A stretch of DNA of 64,000 nt from Sulfurimonas autotrophica DSM 16294. Lineage in GTDB: Bacteria; Campylobacterota; Campylobacteria; Campylobacterales; Sulfurimonadaceae. Positions 34,538 through 44,006 of this stretch are shown one piece after another. Each line of letters begins with the position of its first letter. Positions within the stretch are counted from its first letter, which is position 1. The notes beneath the pieces are model-generated. The model saw only the letters and a program-made list of their open reading frames with translations. It was not told the DNA's origin and made no database searches. The stretch lies in contig NC_014506.1 of the NCBI RefSeq assembly GCF_000147355.1, positions 806,001 to 870,000 of the forward strand. Direction: 5' to 3'. The position numbers were made by a program, and so were the translations under genes.

Positions 34538-36270
34538 CCTTTTGCCACCTTTAATACTTCTTCTATACTGGTTATGCCATCAATTGCTTTTTGGATACCA
34601 TTTTGAAAGAGTCCTATAAACCCTTCTCCTTTAGCTTGTTCAAGCATCTGTTCTTTGGAAGCACCTTTAGCAATTAAAGAAGAGAGTTCTTCTGAAATAT
34701 TAAGTACTTCACATATCATTTCCCTTCCCATATAACCTGTATCTGCACACTCTTTACAACCTTTTCCTTTGTAAAAAATTGTACCTTCTGGTACAACATC
34801 ATCTATTTCTTCTAAAACGGATGCAGAGAGTGTGTCTTCTGCTTTACAATACGTACATATTTTTCTAACGAGTCTTTGTGCCTGAATAGCTACAAGAGCA
34901 CCGCTGATCAGGTAATGCTCGATACCCATATCTGCCATACGTGGTATTGCACTAATGGCATCGTTAGTATGGAGTGTTGAAATGACCATGTGACCTGTTA
35001 ATGCTGCTTTAATCGCAATTTCAAGTGTTTCCTGGTCACGAATTTCACCAATCATAATCTTATCAGGATCTTGTCTTAGAATTGACCTTAGTGCATCAGC
35101 AAAACTAAGACCGACTTTCGCATTGACCTGGACTTGCTGAATGAGATTCATTCTATACTCAACAGGGTCTTCAACAGTAATTATTTTATCTTCGACATTT
35201 CTGAGTTCATTTAACGCACCATACAATGTAGTAGTTTTACCACTTCCTGTAGGCCCGGTAACCAAAATGATCCCATATGGTGCTTTGAGACCTTTGAGCA
35301 GTTTTTGATAACTAACAGAATCCATGCCTGCATCTTCAAGTCTCACAAGTGCTTTTTGTTTATCTAAAACACGCATAACAATTGATTCACCGTAAAGTAT
35401 TGGCAGTGTTGATATCCGAAAGTCATATTCTCTGGCTCCAACCATGGTAGAAAATCGGCCGTCTTGTGGTTTTCTTTTTTCAGCAATATCTAAATTTGCA
35501 AGAAGTTTTAGCCTGGAAGCCAGAGGTGGATAAATATCTTTTTCAAAAATAAACATTTCAGTTAATTTTCCATCTACACGCCCTCGAACCATGCAGTTCT
35601 TTTCAGTTGGTTCAATATGGACATCACTTGATCTGGAGTTAATACATGTCTTTAAAACAACATCTATAAGAAGTAAAATTGAAGATGCCTCTTGTTGCTC
35701 TTCTATAGTACTGATAGAGTTTAACTCATCGCGTATTTTTTTTACCAAATCTTTAATACTGTCTTTGAGACTAATTTTATACAAAGAAGACAAAATTTGT
35801 TTTTTTGTAGCTAAAGCGATTTTAAGAATTTTTCTTGGAAATAGTCTTTGAATGGCCTCTTGAGCATCTATATCCAATGGATCGCTAAAAGCAACAGTGA
35901 CACTCATATCATCTTGAGATATTGGTATTGCATTGTGCTTTTCGAGTTGATTAAGAGGGACTTTTTCTATAAGATTATAATCCATGTCAATAGAATCAAG
36001 ATCTAAAAAGAGAAGGTCAAGCTCTTGTGCCAGTCTTTCAAGTACTGCTTTTTCTTCTATGTAATCATAATTATCAATGATAGAAAGGTCATAAACACCT
36101 TCTCTTATTTGATGAACAATAAACCTGACAAGTCGTTCCATAGTCATAAAGCCAGAGAGAGTAATATCTCGAAGGATTAGGTTTTCACTAATACCTTTTG
36201 ATAAAAGCCTGTCTACTTGCCCCTTCATTATTGAACCGTTAGCAAGTAAGTCAGTTGTTATTCTATCCAC
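34534..36270 (-). CDS. Assembly ATPase, GspE/PilB/MshE type
   Basis: Hexameric ATPase powering the secretion or pilus machine. The protein (about 578 residues) has an N-terminal MshEN-like domain, then Walker A GPTGSGKTTTLYGAL, the Asp box around TVEDPVEYRM, Walker B ILRQDPDKIMIGEIRD, and a zinc tetracysteine (CTYC and CKEC). TAGGAG with a five-base spacer supports the GTG at 36268-36270; a TTG at 36285 overlaps the preceding gene and has no ribosome site. It corresponds to MshE or CtsE. Confidence 0.92.
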   Translation of the reverse strand: MDRITTDLLANGSIMKGQVDRLLSKGISENLILRDITLSGFMTMERLVRFIVHQIREGVYDLSIIDNYDYIEEKAVLERLAQELDLLFLDLDSIDMDYNLIEKVPLNQLEKHNAIPISQDDMSVTVAFSDPLDIDAQEAIQRLFPRKILKIALATKKQILSSLYKISLKDSIKDLVKKIRDELNSISTIEEQQEASSILLLIDVVLKTCINSRSSDVHIEPTEKNCMVRGRVDGKLTEMFIFEKDIYPPLASRLKLLANLDIAEKRKPQDGRFSTMVGAREYDFRISTLPILYGESIVMRVLDKQKALVRLEDAGMDSVSYQKLLKGLKAPYGIILVTGPTGSGKTTTLYGALNELRNVEDKIITVEDPVEYRMNLIQQVQVNAKVGLSFADALRSILRQDPDKIMIGEIRDQETLEIAIKAALTGHMVISTLHTNDAISAIPRMADMGIEHYLISGALVAIQAQRLVRKICTYCKAEDTLSASVLEEIDDVVPEGTIFYKGKGCKECADTGYMGREMICEVLNISEELSSLIAKGASKEQMLEQAKGEGFIGLFQNGIQKAIDGITSIEEVLKVAKG

Positions 36271-36278
36271 AATAACTC

Positions 36279-36824
36279 CTACCAATATACGTGACGTTTT
36301 AAAATTATTGTATCATAATATTCTTCAATAACCATTTTACTGACTCTATCACCTTTTGAAATATATAGTTTGTAACTTAGCTTCATATCAGTTGGATCTT
36401 CAAACAGGTAAAAAGCTCTTGGTTCATGTTTACCGAGTTTTATATACAAATCAAAGACTCTTGATAAAACATAATCTGTTGAAGGAAGAATATACTTAGA
36501 CAAATCATATCCGTCAATTAGAGCATGGTATAAAAGCTTTTTTTGCATTAAAATAACTGAAAAATAAGCTGAATTTGCGCGAGCTTCTTTTGAAAATTTC
36601 AATGTGGCTATTGGTATAGCCAATCTATCTATATAGTCGGAATTTAAACATCCAAATGCATATAAACTGACAAATTCTTCATCTTGTTTATATTTTTGAA
36701 AATTATTAAAACCTATACTACAAACTTTTTCATATTTTTTATTTTGATATAAAGTAAATAAATTCTGCTTTATATCATATGCAAAAAGATTATAAGTGAG
36801 TATAAAAAGTATGATTAATTTCAT
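36279..36824 (-). CDS. Secreted protein of unknown function in the secretion cluster
   Basis: A 181-residue product with a clear signal peptide (MKLIILFILTYNLFAYD). The mature part is helical and TPR-like (LFTLYQNKKYEKVCSIGFNN), with two cysteines that could form a disulfide. No known domain is recognised. It sits between the MshN-like and ATPase genes, with four-base overlap upstream, a position not filled in the standard MSHA order, so it may be a lineage-specific periplasmic component. Confidence 0.78.
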   Translation of the reverse strand: MKLIILFILTYNLFAYDIKQNLFTLYQNKKYEKVCSIGFNNFQKYKQDEEFVSLYAFGCLNSDYIDRLAIPIATLKFSKEARANSAYFSVILMQKKLLYHALIDGYDLSKYILPSTDYVLSRVFDLYIKLGKHEPRAFYLFEDPTDMKLSYKLYISKGDRVSKMVIEEYYDTIILKRHVYW

Positions 36825-37648
36825 TTAAATTTTCCTGATTTGATTTCATTTAAAAGTATTTCAGCATTACTTGAATGCGAAACTTTTATATACTCTTGAA
36901 GTGTATGAATTGCTTTATCTTTTTTATGAAGTTTTACGAGTGATCTTGCAAAAACAATCCAGCTGGCTTCTATATTGGAATTAATCTGATTGGTAATTAG
37001 CGCATAATTATATGACTGTTCATAGTTACCAAGTTCATAATATTTTTTTGCAACAAACAGACTAAGAGCAGGGTTGTTGTTCTTCTTAAAGCGTTTAATA
37101 ATTTCAAAAATATCGTTTTGAGTCTCTTTTCTTTCAATTGTAATGGCAACTTTTGGTTCTTGTTTAACAGTAGTTTCAGGTGTAATATCCTGAATGACTT
37201 CCTGCACTACTTTTGGCTTTACTACTCTTCTCTTTTTTTTCACAATTCGCTGTTTTTTTGGGGTTTGTCGCTTTGAATACTGTGGTTGTGATGCTTGATG
37301 TTGAATATTTTTCATAAAATTCATTGATGGTTGCAATTTCTGAGTTTGTACAGGTGTTTGAATACTTCTTTGCGTTTTTTTGACTGGAATCGGTTTTGTA
37401 ATTAGAACTTTTTTTTTCACTGCAACTGGTTTTGCCTTGGTCTTTTTCTTTTCTTGAACAACCGCTACTTGAACATTCTTTTTTTGTAGAATTTGTTTTT
37501 TTGGAGGAATACTACTATTTATATTTGTGTAAAAGCTATATACAATGGGAATAATTACTAATAGACTTATTCCTATTATTATATAAGGCAAAAATGATTT
37601 TATTTTATATATTTTCCAACGTTTTTCTAAATCATGAATATTAAGCAT
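36821..37648 (-). CDS. Membrane-anchored TPR protein, MshN-like
   Basis: A 275-residue bitopic protein: short cytoplasmic N-terminus, one helix (about residues 19-41), a long Lys/Pro/Gln/Val-rich linker (about 45-165) able to span the periplasm, and a TPR-like C-terminal domain (about 185-270). The layout fits MshN and periplasm-spanning scaffold proteins. It overlaps the ATPase gene upstream by eight bases and the next gene by four. Confidence 0.8.
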   Translation of the reverse strand: MLNIHDLEKRWKIYKIKSFLPYIIIGISLLVIIPIVYSFYTNINSSIPPKKQILQKKNVQVAVVQEKKKTKAKPVAVKKKVLITKPIPVKKTQRSIQTPVQTQKLQPSMNFMKNIQHQASQPQYSKRQTPKKQRIVKKKRRVVKPKVVQEVIQDITPETTVKQEPKVAITIERKETQNDIFEIIKRFKKNNNPALSLFVAKKYYELGNYEQSYNYALITNQINSNIEASWIVFARSLVKLHKKDKAIHTLQEYIKVSHSSNAEILLNEIKSGKFK

Positions 37649-38450
37649 TAATGAGCCCTGTATGTATTGCAGCCATTTCTACAAATTTATTTGGAATATG
37701 GGTTGTGTTAATTGGATATATACGGCTGTTTTGCTCATAGGTATCATAAATATCAAAGAGTGTATAAAGCAATTTATTTGTGTCCCTATAGTTTCCATTT
37801 GTAAGTTTGTAAATTTTATTTACTGTTTTTGTATTAAACATATTTGCAGTATCAAAACAGTTTGCCTTCATAAGTTTTTTTTGTATATAAATTTTCAGTT
37901 CTGTAGTTGAGGCATTTTCAAGCTCAAATGTTTCCCAAATTCTGGTTTGAAAGTGCTCTTTTGCAATGAGATCTTCTTTTTCTGTTTTATGTAATGTTAT
38001 AACAAATTTAATACTTCTGGTATCAGACAAAAGCCTTATTTTTTCCATCAATGTCTCAGAATAAAGCTGAGCTTCATCTAATAAAACAATCGGAATTTGC
38101 TCTATTTCTCTATCTTTTACAATTTTCATAAATTGGGTGAAATTTAACGTGTCATTATATTTTATATTAAATATATCTTGTGCAAGTGTTTTATAGAATT
38201 CATTTTCATCTAAAATAGGTGTTTGATAGAGGTAAATATTATTTTCTTGGCATAAATCATTATGGAGTTTTGTTAGAAATATACTTTTACCCGTTCCCGG
38301 TTTTCCAAACAGGAGTATCATTTTAAGAGGTTTCTCTATTGAGTCTTTTAAAGATTGGTATATAGTAGACACTCTGTTTAACTGTATATAATCTTTTGCA
38401 TTGACTGTATCTAAGAAAACATTTTTGGAATTTACAAAGATACTGTCCAT
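37641..38450 (-). CDS. ExeA/MshM-type AAA ATPase
   Basis: A 269-residue cytoplasmic AAA ATPase with Walker A LFGKPGTGKSIFL near residue 47, Walker B IPIVLLDEAQL near 118 and an arginine-containing sensor region. There is no peptidoglycan-binding tail, as in MshM rather than ExeA. Such proteins help insert the secretin through the cell wall; the Campylobacter competence counterpart is CtsP. It lies three bases after the secretin gene. Confidence 0.87.
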   Translation of the reverse strand: MDSIFVNSKNVFLDTVNAKDYIQLNRVSTIYQSLKDSIEKPLKMILLFGKPGTGKSIFLTKLHNDLCQENNIYLYQTPILDENEFYKTLAQDIFNIKYNDTLNFTQFMKIVKDREIEQIPIVLLDEAQLYSETLMEKIRLLSDTRSIKFVITLHKTEKEDLIAKEHFQTRIWETFELENASTTELKIYIQKKLMKANCFDTANMFNTKTVNKIYKLTNGNYRDTNKLLYTLFDIYDTYEQNSRIYPINTTHIPNKFVEMAAIHTGLINA

Positions 38451-38453
38451 ATG

Positions 38454-40082
38454 TTATTTACCTTCTTTCTCTTCATCATCTTTTTGATTTAATTTGACTT
38501 CTTTTTTTTCTTTTGAAGCTGATTCAAGTGTAAGTAAATCATCACTAAGACCTTCGTATCCTAAATCACTGAGTGAAATTGAATCTTTTTCTTTGTGGAT
38601 AATATGCGGTTCTATAATAATTACAAGTTCTTCAACAGTTTTTACTATTTCTTCATGTTTAAATAAATAACCAAGGACAGGAATACTGCCTAAAATCGGC
38701 ACCTGATTCGTATCACTTGTGTTTTTGGAGTTAATAAGACCACCTAATATAATTCTATTACCATCTTTAACTGTTACAACAGAAGAGAGTTGACGGCGGT
38801 TTAAATCCGGAGGCATATCTCTTCCGCTATTTGACGTTTGTGAAATGTCTGTTGTTGTTTCTGACAATGACGGATTTATTTTAAGTGTAATTGTTTTATC
38901 ATCCGAAATCTCTGGAGTAATTGTTAAAAGGACACCGGCAAATACAGAATTAACTGTATCATTTTGTGTTGTCGCAGCCACTCCGCCACCTGTTCCTTGT
39001 TGATTTGTGGAAGAAATAATTTTATAAAAATACTCAGTTCCAGCGGTAATAAGTGCTGGTTGATTATTTAAAGTGAGTACTTTTGGGTTTGATATAGAGT
39101 TTACATCTCCTTGAGTTTTTAAGAACTTGATAACTTCTGTCAGTTGGCCACTAGCGCTCATACTTAATAGCTGTGATGCACCTGCACCTACAGCAGCAGT
39201 ATCAGTTATGATACCATCTGCAGGTATTGTTGTACCTATATTGTTATAGTTGGCTGTACTAGCAGAAAGCTTGATATTTTGAAGTGCATAAAGCTGCTTC
39301 CAATCAATACCTGTAGATTTTCCTTTACTCATTGTTACAGACAAAAGCTGTACATCTATAAGAACTTGTAGTTTTACCTTATCTTGCAGTTTTTTCAAAT
39401 AGCTTTCAAAACGTTTTAATTGCTTGTCAGTTGCAGTAACAGTAATGAGCCCTGCATTTTTATTAATAATTGGAGGAGTTGCTTTATATATGTCATGTGG
39501 ACGGTTGAGAACACTTTGAAATTCTGTGTCAAGTTGTTCCCAAAATTTCACTTCATCACTACTTACAATTTGTATGCCTGTTTCAGATGTAGAATTGCCT
39601 CCTGTTCCAGATTCGCTTCCACCTTGTGTGGAAGTTGAAGCAGTTGCACCACCTGCTGTACTTCCTTGCTGGGAGTTAGATGAAGAACTGAGGGTAACAT
39701 CAGTACTGCCACTACTTTTTCTTTGTGAAAGAATATAGTCTATATTAAATACCTTCGTTTTTAAATAAGAGATTTTCAGTAAATTGTTCTCAAGTGTATA
39801 AGAAAGGTTGTGTTCTGTTAAGATAATATTTAGTACTTCATCAATCGTTAAATTTTTTAAGTTTGTTTTATTCAATTTTGTATTTAAGAACTTTTTGGCA
39901 TTTGGATCAGTAACAATGATACTAAAACCACATTCATCACTAAGTTGTTCTATAAAATCAACTATTTTAGTGTTTTTTGCAGAACTGATACTAAAAAGTT
40001 CATAAGAACAGTCTGCAAAACTACTTGTTGAAAGCATAACGGTAATCATAGCCGTGTAAACCGATGTTTTTATAAATTTCAT
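38454..40082 (-). CDS. Outer-membrane secretin, MshL/CtsD type
   Basis: Forms the outer-membrane ring. The 542-residue precursor has a signal peptide (about 1-23), an STN/secretin N-domain (about 40-110), a Ser/Gly/Thr/Gln-rich linker (about 122-170), an N-type ring domain (about 195-240) and the secretin domain (about 250-515) with VPILGSIPVLGYLFKHE and EELVIIIEPHII. The linker is unusually low in complexity and may vary between strains. It corresponds to MshL. Confidence 0.93.
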   Translation of the reverse strand: MKFIKTSVYTAMITVMLSTSSFADCSYELFSISSAKNTKIVDFIEQLSDECGFSIIVTDPNAKKFLNTKLNKTNLKNLTIDEVLNIILTEHNLSYTLENNLLKISYLKTKVFNIDYILSQRKSSGSTDVTLSSSSNSQQGSTAGGATASTSTQGGSESGTGGNSTSETGIQIVSSDEVKFWEQLDTEFQSVLNRPHDIYKATPPIINKNAGLITVTATDKQLKRFESYLKKLQDKVKLQVLIDVQLLSVTMSKGKSTGIDWKQLYALQNIKLSASTANYNNIGTTIPADGIITDTAAVGAGASQLLSMSASGQLTEVIKFLKTQGDVNSISNPKVLTLNNQPALITAGTEYFYKIISSTNQQGTGGGVAATTQNDTVNSVFAGVLLTITPEISDDKTITLKINPSLSETTTDISQTSNSGRDMPPDLNRRQLSSVVTVKDGNRIILGGLINSKNTSDTNQVPILGSIPVLGYLFKHEEIVKTVEELVIIIEPHIIHKEKDSISLSDLGYEGLSDDLLTLESASKEKKEVKLNQKDDEEKEGK

Positions 40083-40091
40083 TTGAGATCC

Positions 40092-40538
40092 CTACTTATT
40101 GTTGATTTTAATTTTTTTACTTCTGCTCACTGTAGAAAGAAGAAGTTTTTTGTTTTTTCGAATTAATAGAACAGATTTTCTGTCAACCTTAACCAATTTA
40201 TAGCCATGTACATAACTGCCTTGTTTGTACCATTTTCCATTAATCATTGCTGATTTATTTAAGATGGCCTCTAGTCTGAAGTGTAAAGTTCTGCGTTTGA
40301 CGACTTTTTTGTATCTTGAATAAGCAGCAGGAACGATCCCTTTCTTTGCTCCTGATAGTTTTGAATCATCATTTTTATGCAAGAAAATAAAAGGGTCTTT
40401 GATTTTAGAAATCTCTTTGTCAGAAATTCCAACTCTTGCCGGCTTAATTGCCTCAACCTGCTCATCAACCCATGCTAATTCATTAGAAAACAGTTGTGTT
40501 ACTATGAGGAGTGTTAATAGTAAGTATAAATTTTTCAT
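40092..40538 (-). CDS. MshK-like periplasmic protein
   Basis: A 148-residue product with a signal peptide (about 1-18) and a compact C-terminal beta domain containing INGKWYKQGSYVHGYKLVKV, the pattern of MshK/PilP-like proteins that link the inner-membrane platform and secretin. The ATG at 40536-40538 overlaps the preceding stop (TAATG), favouring it over a longer in-frame start. It lies nine bases before the secretin gene. Confidence 0.8.
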   Translation of the reverse strand: MKNLYLLLTLLIVTQLFSNELAWVDEQVEAIKPARVGISDKEISKIKDPFIFLHKNDDSKLSGAKKGIVPAAYSRYKKVVKRRTLHFRLEAILNKSAMINGKWYKQGSYVHGYKLVKVDRKSVLLIRKNKKLLLSTVSRSKKIKINNK

Positions 40539-41170
40539 TAGTATGTAATCCCCCATACAGATATGTTTAAATCAGAATCTAGAATTTGATTTGCTTTAAT
40601 ATCAAAGTTGTGTATATCAACCACTAGCTCACTTTGTTCTAGTGAATTAATGAATTTTAAGGTATTTTTATAATCTGCTACTGATTTAATAGTGATATCC
40701 AATATATGACCAAATGAACTGTCAGCTTGAGCATACCTATTAGTTAAAGTAATTAATTTGACATCATATTTTTGAGCATTTTTGGTTATAGAATCTAAAT
40801 ATTCACCCCACGCACGTTCATCATATATTAAAGATGAAATTGTTTCAATTTTACTTTTTATATATGCATTTGTATCTTTTAATGCAATAATTTCATTATT
40901 TACTTTGTTTATTTCTCTTTCAAGTTGTACAATCTTCGACTCTGGATTTCCTTGTAAAAATACTTTATCTTCATTAATTTTAGTTTGAAGGTTATTTACA
41001 TTTGCCCTAGTACGTTCAAACTTTTCAAAAGAACTGTCCCAAAAAAGGAGATATGCAAAGGCAAAAATAACACCCACAACCATTGCATACGTCATATATG
41101 TATCTTTTTGACTTTTATCTTTAAAAGCAGCATCTATTCTATGGAGATAATCTTCAATATTTATTTTCAT
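40538..41170 (-). CDS. MshJ/PilO-like inner-membrane platform protein
   Basis: A 210-residue bitopic protein with a membrane helix (about residues 29-46), a coiled coil (about 50-105) and a ferredoxin-like periplasmic domain typical of PilO/GspM/MshJ. It overlaps the preceding gene by four bases and the MshK-like gene by one. The C. jejuni competence protein CtsR is a possible counterpart. Confidence 0.8.
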   Translation of the reverse strand: MKINIEDYLHRIDAAFKDKSQKDTYMTYAMVVGVIFAFAYLLFWDSSFEKFERTRANVNNLQTKINEDKVFLQGNPESKIVQLEREINKVNNEIIALKDTNAYIKSKIETISSLIYDERAWGEYLDSITKNAQKYDVKLITLTNRYAQADSSFGHILDITIKSVADYKNTLKFINSLEQSELVVDIHNFDIKANQILDSDLNISVWGITY

Positions 41171-42702
41171 AATATGCTCACCTTTAATTCACTAAAATAT
41201 TTATTTGTTTTTACATCAAAAGTAATCTCTTCCAATGTGAACTTGTATTTTCCTTCATGAATTTTAGTTACATACTCAACCAGTTGAGTAATTTTTCTGT
41301 CTTTGTCTGAAACTAAATAAAGTGTTAATATTTTTCCTTTACTTCCTTCACTATATTTGGCCGCTTCAATGTTAACACCATGTTTGTTTAAATCTTTGGT
41401 GAACATCGCTAAGAGCTTTGCTTTCATAGGATAATCTACTTTTACCTCATGAATTTTAACAAGTGTATTTTTCTTGTCTGTATATTCTTTTTTCTCTTTA
41501 GCAAGCAATGTAAACGCTTTGTCTTTATCTGCCCGTCTATTTTTAATTGTAGCTTCTCTTGTTATTTTAATATTATGAAGCTCTTTATATTTTTGTTGGA
41601 GTAAATCCTCTTGAAGTGCCTGTGCATAAGTTAAAATCCAGTATGTGATCGGATAAGCAAATGCAAGAGCAAATGAAGCCAATATTAAAATTATAAGTTT
41701 ACCACTTGCTCTTTTAATAAATTTTGGAGGACGTTTGTACTCGGTGAAATTACATTCGTACCTTTCATCTTTTGGTAATGTTGTATAAAGATGCATAAGT
41801 GCATGTAATTGATCTACATAGCTATTTTCTGTTTCAAAACCGTAGTCAAATTCAAATTCACTTGATTTTATATTTAACTCGACTTCCAACATTTCATAGA
41901 GTTTTGTGACAGTCGGAAGTTGCGTTCCTATATAAACATGCTCAAATTTTTCAATTTCGAAGGCTCTTTTTGCATATGTAAGAATATCATTAATATTCGC
42001 AAAAAATTCTTTATAAAGACGAATAAAGAATTCTTTATACTCGCTCGTAGTTTCTTTTAAATTTTCTTTAGAGAAAAAATGTATGAATTCTTCATATTCA
42101 ATTCTTTCACCATGTAATTCGCAAAAACGTTCGTGCATTTCCAAAAGAGAATATTTTAAAGATTTTGTATATATGAACTCTTTATTCCCGTAAATAGTTA
42201 AAAAAGCATCATTTTCTTGAATATATATGAAACAGTGAACACCATTACTATCAATTAGTTCTTTTGTATAAAGAGATTTTATTAAAAGAGGAGAAGGGAT
42301 TATTACATCAATATATTTTACTTTTTCAACTACTTTTAAAAAAGTATTTGTTATATCTAAAGGGTCTACAATAAAAACATGAAAATATCTATTCTCCTCA
42401 TCAAGTGTATTAAATGTTTCTATGTATTGAATTTTATACTCAACTGCCTGGTCGAGTGCTAATTCGTCATATGCTTTGTTGTTGATAGCGTCAAATAAGT
42501 CTTCTTCAGGAATATTTTTACTGATTTCAATCTGAGCATTTATAAACTCTTTTGTACTGATATATGAAATTACAAATTGATCTTTTGAAAATTCCGCTGT
42601 TGTTGTTTCAGTGATGAAACTTGATATTCCATTAAAGTATGTCTCTTTGTATGGATTAACAGACAATACACTTGAAAAAGAGTGTTGTGTTGATGTATTC
42701 AT
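41167..42702 (-). CDS. MshI/PilM-PilN-like platform protein
   Basis: A 511-residue protein: the first 320 residues form an actin-like cytoplasmic domain as in PilM/GspL, then one membrane helix (about 334-355), a coiled coil and a small periplasmic PilN-like domain. This fused layout is that of MshI or GspL. It opens the secretion cluster and lies 12 bases downstream of the Csd4-like gene on the same strand. Confidence 0.8.
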   Translation of the reverse strand: MNTSTQHSFSSVLSVNPYKETYFNGISSFITETTTAEFSKDQFVISYISTKEFINAQIEISKNIPEEDLFDAINNKAYDELALDQAVEYKIQYIETFNTLDEENRYFHVFIVDPLDITNTFLKVVEKVKYIDVIIPSPLLIKSLYTKELIDSNGVHCFIYIQENDAFLTIYGNKEFIYTKSLKYSLLEMHERFCELHGERIEYEEFIHFFSKENLKETTSEYKEFFIRLYKEFFANINDILTYAKRAFEIEKFEHVYIGTQLPTVTKLYEMLEVELNIKSSEFEFDYGFETENSYVDQLHALMHLYTTLPKDERYECNFTEYKRPPKFIKRASGKLIILILASFALAFAYPITYWILTYAQALQEDLLQQKYKELHNIKITREATIKNRRADKDKAFTLLAKEKKEYTDKKNTLVKIHEVKVDYPMKAKLLAMFTKDLNKHGVNIEAAKYSEGSKGKILTLYLVSDKDRKITQLVEYVTKIHEGKYKFTLEEITFDVKTNKYFSELKVSIL

Positions 42703-42713
42703 TAACTATAATC

Positions 42714-44006
42714 CTATTTAAAATGAACTAGTAACATGGAACAAAATTCATCATTGTCGTAAATTTCTATTCTGTAAGTTTTGTTAGTATTATCAATCGA
42801 ATATTTTTTATTCAAATTATTTAAAGATATATCAATCAGACTCTCGTCAGATGTGCCTTTTTTATAATAACCAATAACATTAACACGGTAGTTCTTAGCT
42901 TTGATAACTTTAAAATCGTCATTTACATAAAATTCTGAAGCTTTCGGTAGAGAAACTTCCTTGCCATCTACAACAAACTTAAATTTATTTTGACAATTTT
43001 TCGACATTTTAAAGTACTGAGGTCTCAGTGTGGTCACTAATTTGTTGCCTATGTACACTAAGTATCTACCTCTTTTCTTTTTTACTTCGCCCAATGGATT
43101 GGAAAAATAAAACTCGTTACTTTTTGATTCTATCGGAATATAGCTTAAAGATTTTTTTATATTATTTAAATTTAACAAAAAATTGTGATTTATTACTAAA
43201 GTGCCATAATTTTTTATTATTTTTGAAATCTCTTCTATATTTAGGTTAAAGTCCCTTGTATAGTCGATATCCATGATTTTCATATATTCTTCAATGGCGA
43301 CTAATTGATAAAATACTTTTTGAGCCAAAGAAGATAAGTTCTTACTTGTTTCTATAGCAAATGCAGGTTTTGAATGTTTTACTGCAAAATAAGTAAGGGA
43401 TTGCTGCATTTGTATATCCTCATTTTTAGTATTTGTATTTTTAACATTAAAACTATGGTGTTTTTTGAGCAGTTTTTTATTTATATTGTCTTTTACAGTT
43501 AATGCTATGCCGTTGAGATCACCAAAAGGCTGTGCTCGCAAGAGCTTACACTGGTCTATAACACAGGTTTGTCCCCATGCATCGGGATTATAAATATTTC
43601 CTTCACTCTTTTTGCGGTAAAATCCATGGCCGTCATGTAAATTTAAAATTAGTGAAATATTGGGTAAAAGAATAATTTTTTTGATTTCTTCAACAATTTT
43701 TTTATCTTTATCATTGTTTTTGATGTGGTTGAATTTTCTATTCATATCACCATGTATACCACGTTTGTTTGCAATAATACTCGCTTTATTTAAGGTTGGA
43801 ATTATCCATAAATTTTTTGATTTGATTGTATAATGTGTTGCTAAAATTTCAGGTGCAAAATAGCCGCCGGGTTCATTGCCGTGAATACCGCCTATAACTA
43901 ACAGAGTAGTGTTTGAGTCACTATTTTCTTTTTTTATTAAATTGATATTTGCACTCAGGACAGATGAGAGAATAAGCGCTATACATATTTTGAAAACAGG
44001 AGACAT
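42714..44006 (-). CDS. Csd4/Pgp1-like peptidoglycan DL-carboxypeptidase
   Basis: Zinc peptidase of the M14 fold that trims peptidoglycan tripeptides to dipeptides and so affects helical or curved cell shape in Helicobacter and Campylobacter. The 430-residue precursor has a signal peptide (about 1-18), the zinc motif GGIHGNEPGG near residue 39, LNLHDGHGFY near residue 122 and the catalytic-glutamate block KPAFAIETSK near 223. Two small beta domains follow. H. pylori Csd4 has a glutamine at one zinc ligand; here the histidine is kept. It directly follows the Csd6-like gene. Confidence 0.85.
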   Translation of the reverse strand: MSPVFKICIALILSSVLSANINLIKKENSDSNTTLLVIGGIHGNEPGGYFAPEILATHYTIKSKNLWIIPTLNKASIIANKRGIHGDMNRKFNHIKNNDKDKKIVEEIKKIILLPNISLILNLHDGHGFYRKKSEGNIYNPDAWGQTCVIDQCKLLRAQPFGDLNGIALTVKDNINKKLLKKHHSFNVKNTNTKNEDIQMQQSLTYFAVKHSKPAFAIETSKNLSSLAQKVFYQLVAIEEYMKIMDIDYTRDFNLNIEEISKIIKNYGTLVINHNFLLNLNNIKKSLSYIPIESKSNEFYFSNPLGEVKKKRGRYLVYIGNKLVTTLRPQYFKMSKNCQNKFKFVVDGKEVSLPKASEFYVNDDFKVIKAKNYRVNVIGYYKKGTSDESLIDISLNNLNKKYSIDNTNKTYRIEIYDNDEFCSMLLVHFK

